From Armigeres subalbatus (taxonomy: Eukaryota; Arthropoda; Insecta; Diptera; Culicidae), in contig NC_085140.1 in NCBI RefSeq assembly GCF_024139115.2, forward strand, positions 421,984,283 to 422,048,282: a DNA stretch of 64,000 bases, given 5' to 3'. A program made the position numbers and the translations under genes. The first letter of the stretch is position 1. The number at the start of each line of letters is the position of its first letter. Shown here one piece after another: positions 56,314 through 64,000 of this stretch. A model generated the notes under the pieces. That model was not told the DNA's origin. It made no database searches and saw nothing but the letters and a program-made list of their open reading frames with translations.

Positions 56314-57707
56314 TTGAACTCATTTCGTTATCATTTGGTATTCAGTGTATGTGTTGTATGGTGGACTTCAGTTGTGCAGAAAGGTCTCAATACACTTTGG
56401 GTTTGTTCAAAAACCCTTGGTAAAAGATGGGGCCTAAAACCAAGTATGATCATGTGGATATATAAAACCGTTGTCCGTCCCAGGACAACTTACGCTTCCC
56501 TTGTCTGGTGGCCTAAAACTAATGAGGCTGCTGCAAGGGCTAAGTTCAACCAAATCCAACGCACCGCTTGCATAGCCATCACTGGTGCAGTTCGTAGTAC
56601 ACCCACTTTGGCCCTAGAAGCAATGCTTCACCTGCCCCGGTTAGATCAACTCATAAAGCTGGAAGCGGAAAAAAGTGCTCTAAGGTTAAAGAGAACAAAA
56701 ACACTGCTGTCGGGAGACCTTACGGGTCACCTCAGCATATTAAATGAATTTGCCATAAATCCCGCAATAGGAATTTGTAGTGACTGGATTTAAACGGTAG
56801 TCAATTATGACTTACCTTACGATGTGTTCATTCCTTCCCGCCAGGAGTGGGAAGGAGGTGGACCCAGCGTTCCAACAGGCTCTATACATTTCTTCACAGA
56901 TGGTTCGAAAATGAATAATCTGACAGGATCCGGAATCTATGGCCCTACAACAAAAATTTCTGTCCACTTAGGACAGTGGCCCTGATATTTCAGGCGGAAA
57001 TATATGCAATATTAGAATGCGTGTTATTATGCCTGAGGAGAAAGTATAGATTTGCAAAAATATGTATTTTCTCTGACAGCCAAGCAGCACTTAAGTCGCT
57101 TAATAACTACACTTGTAACTCAAAGCTAGTGTGGGAATGCATTCTGGCTTTGAAAAACTTATCCATACGCAATCGAGTCTACCTATATTGGATCCCAGGA
57201 CATACGGGTCTAGAGGGAAACGAGATTGCTGATGAGCTAGCCAGGAATGGATCTAATGAAAGGTTCATTGGCCCTGAGCCCTTCTGCTCTGTAAAAATGG
57301 AACTGAACAAATATATGGTCAGTCAAATCACATCAAACTGGAATGCACTTCCCCATACGAGCCAATCCAAAAGGCTCGTAACGATTAACCCCAAGAAAAC
57401 CCAACAACTATTAGGTCTCAACAAAAGGGATCTCAACATCTACACCGGTCTAATAACTGGACACTGCCCCTGCAGATACCAGCTACAAAAGATCGGAGCA
57501 ATCCAAACCTCAAATTGCCGCTTCTGTGACGAGGAGAGAGAAACATCAGAACACATCCTCTGCTATTGCAGTGCACTCACCCAACGTAGGTTCAAAGTTC
57601 TCAGCAAGCCCTTTTTAGGGCCTGCTGACTTATGGATCTTATCCCCCAAGGACGTGGTTGGCTTCATAAAGCTAGTCTCGCCAGAATGGGGGAGTCACAT
57701 ACTGTAA
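56314..57707 (+). pseudogene. LINE RT C-terminus plus RNase H domain (I/R1-superclade type)
   Basis: The first part (56314-56790) holds the post-RT region: LKPSMIMWIYKTVVRPRTTY ASLVWWP, KFNQIQRTACIAITGAVRST, PTLALEAMLHLPRLD. A TAA interrupts at 56791, but the same frame continues to a TGA near 56975 with VFIPSRQEWEGG and the RNase H start IHFFTDGSKMNNLTGSGIYG. A one-base shift then leads to the frame 56976-57707: FQAEIYAILECV, CIFSDSQAALKSL, YWIPGHTGLEGNEIADELAR. All RNase H catalytic acids (TDGS, AE, SDS, EIAD) and the His are present. The C-terminus has CRFCDEERETSEHILCYC, a C-x2-C-x8-H-x4-C motif. Jockey-clade elements usually lack RNase H, so an I-, LOA- or R1-related element is likelier. 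5'-truncated. Confidence 0.85.
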
Positions 57708-57892
57708 CTCAGGATCTCTATTCATCAATAATAGATGGTCTTGAGTTCAGTCGATACCAAGGTATCTCAGTGACAAACATGTTACTGAGATAACTTGCGT
57801 ATTTCACAGCAAAAGGGTATATCACAATAGTCCTAAAATCTGGACGCAGTGATCTTCACCCGACAAACGAGGAAAAAAAAATGGTGGACTTC

Positions 57893-59405
57893 CAATCCGG
57901 CTCTCTGAATGACACCTAGCCCAATGTTGAACAACAGGCACGAAAGTCCATCACCTTGTCTTAGTCCCCGGCGTGATTCGAACGAACTGGAGTGTTCGCC
58001 CGAAATCTTCACACAGTTTTGCACACCATCCACCGTAGCTCTGATCAGTCTGGTAAGCTTCCCAGGGAAGCTGTTCTCGTCCATAATTTTTCATAGCTCT
58101 ACGCGGTACTGTCGTATGCTTCTTGAAATCAACGAACAGATGGTGCGTTGGGACCTGGTATTCACGGCATTTTTGAAGGATTTGCCGTACAGTAAAGATC
58201 TGGTTGTAAAGATGTGATTGCGCGGTAGTTGCTACAATCCAGCTTATCGGCATTTTTGTAGATGGGACACACGACATCTTCCATCGACTCCTGTGGCAAA
58301 ACTTCCTCCTCCCAAATCTTGGTAATGACCCAGTGCAGCGCTCTAACACGTGCCTCACCACCGTGTTTAAATAGCTCTCCTGGTAGTTGATCAACCCCAA
58401 GGGCTTTGTTGTTTTTCAGCCAGCAAATCTCCTCCTGGATTTCCTGGAGATCCGGAGTCGGTAAAATTTGTCCTGCGCGCGTTCTACCAGGTCCATCACC
58501 ATACCGCCATCTTCGTCTGCCACATCGCCATTCAGGTGTTCTTCGTAGTGCTGCCGCCACCTTTGGATCACCTCACACTCGTTCGTAAGAAGGTTCCCGT
58601 TTATGTCCTTACACACATCAAGCTGTGGCACGAAGCCCTTACGTGAACGGTTCAACTTATCATAGAACTTTCGTGTGTTATTAGCGCGGTACAGTTGCTC
58701 CGTCTCTTCAGAGTCTCGATCTTTCTGCTGGCGCTTTTCCTCCGGAAAATCGAGTTTTGTCTGTTCTGCGCCGTTTATATCGTGTCTCGTTCGCCCTCGT
58801 GCGGTGTTGCAGCAAACTCGCCCATGCTGCATTCTTCTCTTCCACTAACTGCTCACATTCGCCGTCATACCAGTCGTTTTTCTGATCCGGGGGCACCGTG
58901 CCAAGTGCAGCAGTTGCGGTGCTTCCAATGGTGGATCGAATATCTCTCCAGTCATCTTCAAGAGACGCTGCGCCTAGCTGCTCTTCCGTTTGGAGTGCTT
59001 CTTCCAGCTGCTGCGCGTATTCTTGGGCTAGTCTACCGTCTTGTAGCCGCCCAATGTTAAGCCGCGGCATTCGTCTTCGACGCGTATTGTACACCGTTGA
59101 GAGTTTTGAGCGCAGGCATATTGCAACGAGGTAGTGGTCGGATTCAATATTCGCACTGCGGTAAGTGCGGACGTTCGTGATGTCGGAGAAGAATTTACCG
59201 TCGATTAGAACGTGGTCGATTTGGTTTCCGTTTCTTGGTTAGGTGATCTCTATGTGGCCTTGTGGATATTCTTGCGGGGAAAAAAGGTGCTTCGGACTAC
59301 CATTCCGCGGAAGGCTGTGAAATGTATGCATCGTTGGCCGTTGTCATTCGATACGGTGTGCAGACTATCCGGTCCGATGACCGGTCTATACATTTCCTCC
59401 CTTCC
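57893..59405 (-). mobile_element. RTE-clade LINE fragment, element 3, truncated at both ends
   Basis: The minus strand enters within the endonuclease (VGREEMYRPVIGPDSLHTVS, 59405), passes ANIESDHYLVA (about 59130) and the linker (NDWYDGECEQLVEEKNAAW, about 58860), and reaches the RT (LKNNKALGVDQLPGELFKHG, EDVVCPIYKNADKLDCSNYR, about 58430-58230). It stops after motif B (GLRQGDGLSCLLFN, about 57940). FADD and the 3' end are missing, as is the first half of the endonuclease. Several frameshifts. The sequence is nearer to element 2 in RT (QNCVKISGEHSSSFESRRGL in both) than to element 1. Confidence 0.88.
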
Positions 59406-59831
59406 TACGTGTCGACTATAACACGCGAATAAATGGCGTCTAAAAAGCCGCATTTGCTGGGAAGCAATGTGTTTTAAATTTTGGTAGTTTCAATCCCAAA
59501 GCCTTACTGTTAAGTATAAGGACAGGATGAGATAAATTAATTATTAATTAATTATCTAAATCCTCCTTATTTAAATTAATTGATTTCTCATATGATGGGT
59601 AAATTTCGGTATTAGGATTAGAAATAGATGTAATAAACCAAAGAGGAAGACTGTTGCTGCTGTAACTGGTGAAACATCTTTTGCTGAATGTCAATAAAAA
59701 ATCAATGCGTTTTGACAGTTATGAACACGACATGTTTTAACGAAAACAAAATCTTGCTCTATGGTTTATTGCCTCTATTGGATTGAAGATAATGTTGTGA
59801 TTAAGGACATAGTTGGAAGAGTACCACAATT

Positions 59832-60859
59832 CACTATGGTCCAGGATACAGATTTACGCGGAAAGATGCATTTTACGCCAAAACTATATTTTTTCAGAAA
59901 AAAACTGATGTTCTACAAAATTGTTCGAAATAGTAAGGCCATCATTATGGTTCTACCAAAAAAGGGTGGCCCATCAAATAATAATCAAAATAGGAAATAT
60001 TTTTTTCATTTCTCGGAATATTGACATGTTATGTTCTACAAAGTTGTAGCGTAGCTTATTCCAATCAATTTTGCTAAAAAAAACTTTTTCTGTAGCTCTT
60101 AAGTTGGCTGATTTAGAGCAATTTTACCTAATTGGATTAGGGTGTACCTCAAAAAAACAGTATTTTTGATTTTTTTTTGTTTTAGATTTCTCGAAAAAGT
60201 CGTCTTCGAGTGACTTTTAGAGCTCAAAAAATGCAACTTTTGATGGGTAAATATGCTCAATATCTTTTTCCGATCAAAAGTTATAATCGTTTTTCTGTCA
60301 AAATTAAATTTTTTTTCATAAGTTGATATCTCCGGTTAGGGCGGACCAAAAAAATATATTTACACGGCATCCGAAAGAGAAATTTATATTCTTTATTATG
60401 TAAAAAAATTGGGGATATGTTATTTTTTTATTTCAAGTTTCACCAATTTTACTAAAAACATGTTTTTTCAAATAAATTATTATAACTCGAAAACGGAAGA
60501 AGATATAGACGATATTCTTGTAGCAAAACGCGCGTTTTGAAAAGCCCCAAAAGTCTTCAGAAGATGACATTGACAATGATTTAATGATTTAGAGCAATTT
60601 TACTTAATTTGATTATCTTTTTTTTGTTTTAGTTTTCTCGAAAAAGTCGTATTCAGGTGACTTTTAGAGCTCAAAAATGCAACTTTTGATGGGTAAATAA
60701 TTTTTTTTATATGATGGGCCACCCTATTTTTTAGTAGAACCATAATGATGGCCTTACTATTTCGAACAATTTTGTAGAACAACAGTTTTTTTTTCTGAAA
60801 AATATAGTTTTGGCGTAAAATTCATCTTTCCGCGTAAATCTGTATCCTGGACCATAGTG
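59832..60859. mobile_element. 1028-bp foldback element with ~150-bp arms
   Basis: Left arm 59832-59992 (CACTATGGTCCAGGATACAG ... GGTGGCCCATCA) and right arm 60706-60859 are complements over roughly 150 bp with few differences. The interior carries two direct copies (60113-60250 and 60590-60700) of a unit with TTTAGAGCAATTTTAC, TTCTCGAAAAAGTCGT and ATGCAACTTTTGATGGGTAA. The flanks (CAATT left, CAATGG right) give no clean duplication. No coding capacity; the 87-codon frame at 59761 crosses the arm. Confidence 0.8.
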
Positions 60860-60912
60860 CAATGGCAGTCAGCAAGATACTGGTCTGCTAACGAGTCTAC
60901 CCCCTTCAATAG

Positions 60913-62704
60913 GTTAAGACAGTTTTCGCCCACCTATTTTAAAATCTTCATTTCTCGTAAACTAGTTGTTGAAAACAGTACCAGTTAAAGTTTTTCCATA
61001 CAAGCATCAGCATAGGCGTAACTAGAGTCTCGGTCTAGGGGGGGCCATGGCACCAGCTGGTGGGATGTAATTTTCAAAGGCGATTTAAAGCACTGTGCGC
61101 ATGGATTGCAATAGAAATTGTTTGACTAAGTTTATCGCTCATTCGTCCTAGAACTAACATAAAAAAACGCGAATAATACAATTGATTTCCAATGATGCTG
61201 TGATTGCTTCAAAACGCTGTGTCTGTGTCAACTTGTCTTCTCCATGTTACTAAATGTGGATAAGTGTGTAATCTAAGATTCAAGAATCTTCTTCGAATTA
61301 TCTATTCGATATGAGTATATTTCTGAAAGTTTTCAAGCATTTCCATGATTACTTAATGCAAAAAGATCTCGTTTTTTTTAAACTTGAAATTTTTGAAACT
61401 CTTTAGATGTGGAATAAATTCCTCGAAATTTTGTCATAATCAATATAAGTATTCATGCAATTCCAAAATGTATGCTATGTGCTGAAATAGTTAAGTACCG
61501 ATGAACACAAATTTGGAATCCTAAAGTGTTTTTTATGAGTCATAAATTCCATGAGTCATAAAATTATGAGTCATAAATCAAATTCCAGAATAACATAGGG
61601 TTTTTGTAGTTACTGACGTTAGGAAGAGGCTTTATTATGGTTTTCTGAATAGGTGAGAGATTTCTCTGCAAAAATCAAAGAGACTTGAGAATCGACCAAA
61701 TCGATCTGAATTGTGCTGCAAAAAAATGTTTTCTGATACGAACTGGTTTCTAAATCTATTTTTTTTAATCCTAAAAAACAAATTCTAACTAAAGCAGGTA
61801 CAAAAGAGTTTTCCGATGATCCTTATGAAATCGCCAAAAAATTAAATGGTACGAGATATTTTGAGGATTATAAAAATATTTCTTTAATGCAATCTCTGTT
61901 GTGAGTGCGAAGGTTGTCTAAGTTTTGTCCTAATACTTTCAATGGAATGCGTTGTTGATTTTTCTGTCATTGTAGCAAAGATTCTTAAGTTTTATAATTT
62001 TATATCTTTCTGTGCCAGAATTATATAGCGAGAGCAAAAAGCTCCATAGGGATTTGATCAACTGTTTTGCGGCATACCTTGCGATTAACTCGAAGATTTT
62101 CGAAAGAATGGTCGTTCGAAATTTCATTGACCGGATTGGTGTACATGTGCTCATTTTGATGTAGTTGCTTCAGTCTGTTTTGAAGCGAATGGTAGTTTAA
62201 TAGAACATAAATATTTATATCTTAATACAATTATGTTTTTATGTTTCTGCGACCAGGATACTAGTCAAACAAATGCAGAACAAATTTTATTATTTTAAGC
62301 TAGTAACTGAATTAGAAGCGGCATTGATTTTAGCTTAAAAATTGAGAAAATGTTCTCGGGGGTCCAACTTAAATATTTAGATGCTTTGCTGAAAAAATGG
62401 TCATAGATAGAACGCACAAAAATATTTTTATAGAATTCATAATCAAAATTAAGAAATATGTAGGAAATATGTAAATGAAATAAAAATTGAGTTGGAATTA
62501 CTTTTCAAAATTTTCTGGGGGGGGGGGGGGCACAAGGGGGGTTGGAGGGGGCCAGGCCCCTGCCCCTATTTACGCCAATGAGCATCAGTCAATTATGAAA
62601 AAACCTGAACTTTAACTGTTTCCAACAACTAGTTTTCGAGAAATGAAGGTTTTAAAATAGGTGGGCGAAAACTGGGGGGAGGGCGATTTCTGGGTGTCTT
62701 ACCC
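60913..62704. mobile_element. TA-flanked foldback element split by a hAT insertion
   Basis: Ends GGTTAAGACA (left) and TGTCTTACCC (right) are inverted, with TA outside (60911-60912, 62705-62706). Inner arms share GTTTTCGCCCACCTATTTTA and TTTCTCGTAAACTAGTTGTT. The left arm lacks about 25 bases present in the right arm (GGGGGGAGGGCGATTTCTGG). The centre is occupied by the element at 61011-62580; without it the unit is about 210 bp. Confidence 0.78.
61011..62580. mobile_element. 1570-bp non-autonomous hAT-like element
   Basis: AGCATCAG at 61003-61010 and 62581-62588 is a perfect 8-bp duplication. Termini CATAGGCGTAACTAG and CTATTTACGCCAATG are inverted repeats related to the CAGTGGCGTAG ends of the MITE at 44163. 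Subterminal G-rich runs (61037-61047, 62518-62560, including an uninterrupted G run of at least 14) stand at both ends. The interior is AT-rich without a transposase frame. Confidence 0.85.
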
Positions 62705-62755
62705 TATACGAATGTTAAGAACAGCAACGAATAAAAGTTTTATATTCAAAATAGT

Positions 62756-63345
62756 GTTGACCCGGCAAACGTTGTCCTGCATAGTAGGCGAAAATGCGTG
62801 TTGTGACTGCCCATGCGAAATTTCGTATAAATTCTAATTTTTTGTACGATTTACTAAACTTTCCTCGTGATTTTCGCATATGCAAATATTATATAAACCC
62901 GTCGGAAACTATGAAAAACGTATCTGCTGAAGGCTGACTATACGTACCATATTTAACAGGACAGTCCCGTTTTTTAGATTTTATTGTGCTGTCCCGTCGT
63001 AATCTAAAAAATCCTCAACTTGTCCCGTTTATTCATTTATTCTTCCGACTGAGGCTGGCTCATCTCTCAACAAAGAAAGTGATTTTATTTATTTATCACT
63101 AGCAGACCCAACGAACTTCGTTTCGCATAAAATTGATTTATTCTCTGATTAGTTTCCGAGTTATGAAGAAATTGGTGTTTCATTTGTATGGAAGCCCCCC
63201 TTTCCAAAGCGAGGAGGTCTTAAGAACCTTCCCCGGCCCTGAAAACCTCTGTATACAAATTTTCACGCCGATCGGTTCAGTAGTTTCCGAGGCTATAAGG
63301 TTCAGACAGACAGAAATTCATTTTTATGTATATAGATTTATACAT
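62756..63345. repeat. dispersed repeat with ACAGACAGACAG-type tail
   Basis: TGTTGACCCGGCAAACGTTG (62756) and AGCAGACCCAACGAACTTCG (63102) look like two related starts. The second unit closes with GATCGGTTCAGTAGTTTCCG, CAGACAGACAGAAATTC and a TATATAGATTTATA tail, a pattern seen in many insect repeats. The 86-codon frame at 63133-63393 is a translation of it. Confidence 0.55.
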
Positions 63346-63349
63346 AGAT

Positions 63350-64000
63350 TTATTTATACAAAGAAAGTGAACGAAACCCATAAAAAAGTGTGAGATGTTC
63401 TGTTATTAGTGTTGCTTTTAAAAGCATGCTATCTATGCCGTTTTGTATTTTCCATTGATCGGCTTTTCTTAAGGTGTTGCCGAAGGGTAGGGAGAAGCGT
63501 CGTGACTAAACTTCTTTGAGCAGATCTGAAGTCTACGATTTAGTGGATACGCTAATGCTGGCAAAAAATATTCCCGATCAGGAATACATAACAAAATTAT
63601 AACTCAATTCTACCAATGGTTGTTATTTAAAACAACTTGTGTTATAATTAGATAATTCGATAAAAATGTGTCTTCGGCCAGTTTTATTTCATATCAAAAT
63701 TATAACAACATTAGTTATGTATATTTACACAAAATAATTGCCTACATTTTTTGATATGGGAAAAAAGCGGAGGTAATCATCTCCAGTATAACTTGAATCA
63801 ATGTTCGATGTTAATAGCTAGTACAAAGTTAATTGCCTACATTATGGATGGAAATCCTGCGTTGTAGCGTACCACATTTTTATACGTGATGTAGGCAATT
63901 ACCATGAAAGTAGATTTTTGTACCTCATAATCATATCAACGGTTGTTATAATTTTGAAATGAAGGTAACAACCTCTGATATAATTATGTTACGGCTAGAG
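63350..64000. other. non-coding; diffuse ATTGCCTACATT repeat
   Basis: AATTGCCTACATT occurs near 63738 and 63831, and its complement ATGTAGGCAATTA at 63889-63902, around TATAACAAC / GTTATAAT words, suggesting the start of another foldback element that may continue beyond the window. No gene. Confidence 0.45.

Noticed and set aside
1..64000. Endogenous viral sequences, CRISPR arrays, rRNA or tRNA genes, operons.
   Set aside because: I found no frame resembling viral polymerase, nucleoprotein or glycoprotein families, no regularly spaced palindromic repeat array with unique spacers, and no intact structural RNA.

Overview
The window reads as insect genomic DNA, most likely from a culicine mosquito close to Aedes. 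This is an inference from RTE-clade LINEs of the kind known as JAM1 in Aedes, Feilai-like tRNA-derived SINEs, many foldback MITEs, and low-GC DNA without operons or bacterial signals. I see no bacterial, plasmid, phage or CRISPR content and no intact long host gene. Almost every open frame is a transposon relic or a shadow of repeat DNA.

Layout. 0-5 kb: AT-rich DNA with a possible minus-strand 5' exon near 285-525 and short degenerate repeats. 5.1-9.3 kb: a near full-length but dead RTE LINE on the minus strand, bounded by 13-bp direct repeats and carrying a TTAA-flanked MITE and an AT-rich insertion. 9.4-16.3 kb: simple repeats, a 62-bp retro-insertion with an 11-bp duplication, then unremarkable DNA. 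16.3-21 kb: a cluster of foldback elements, a ~100-bp satellite, and an R1-like LINE scar in which Gag runs into the RT C-terminus. 21.3-25 kb: a decayed minisatellite. 27.4 kb: a SINE.

29.27 kb: a candidate first coding exon of a secreted peptide (40 codons, good signal peptide, strong splice donor), the best host-gene candidate here. 29.7-34.4 kb: a second RTE LINE (plus strand) carrying two nested insertions whose empty sites can be read directly. 34.4-48 kb: mostly non-coding, with a SINE, a 99-bp hAT MITE with a perfect 8-bp duplication, a decayed ORF with a CCHC zinc knuckle, and a Jockey-like RT fragment. 48.5-50.4 kb: a giant inverted repeat whose arms are tandem ~149-bp units around an inverted 24-bp minisatellite. 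50.6-51.2 kb: an isolated 5' end of an RTE. 52.43 kb: a possible 36-nt microexon. 53.9-54.5 kb: nested foldback element and SINE. 56.3-59.4 kb: an RNase H-bearing LINE 3' end facing a third RTE fragment. 59.8-62.7 kb: two more foldback elements, the second interrupted by a 1.57-kb hAT-like element.

The genes do not form a pathway. What the sequence records is a stratigraphy of insertions: LINEs supply (or supplied) reverse transcriptase and endonuclease that SINEs may have used, and small TIR elements landed inside the LINEs. No clearly new biological system is supported; the more unusual items are a foldback family with an asymmetric 3' tail and an 11-bp target duplication, and the 1.9-kb composite inverted repeat.
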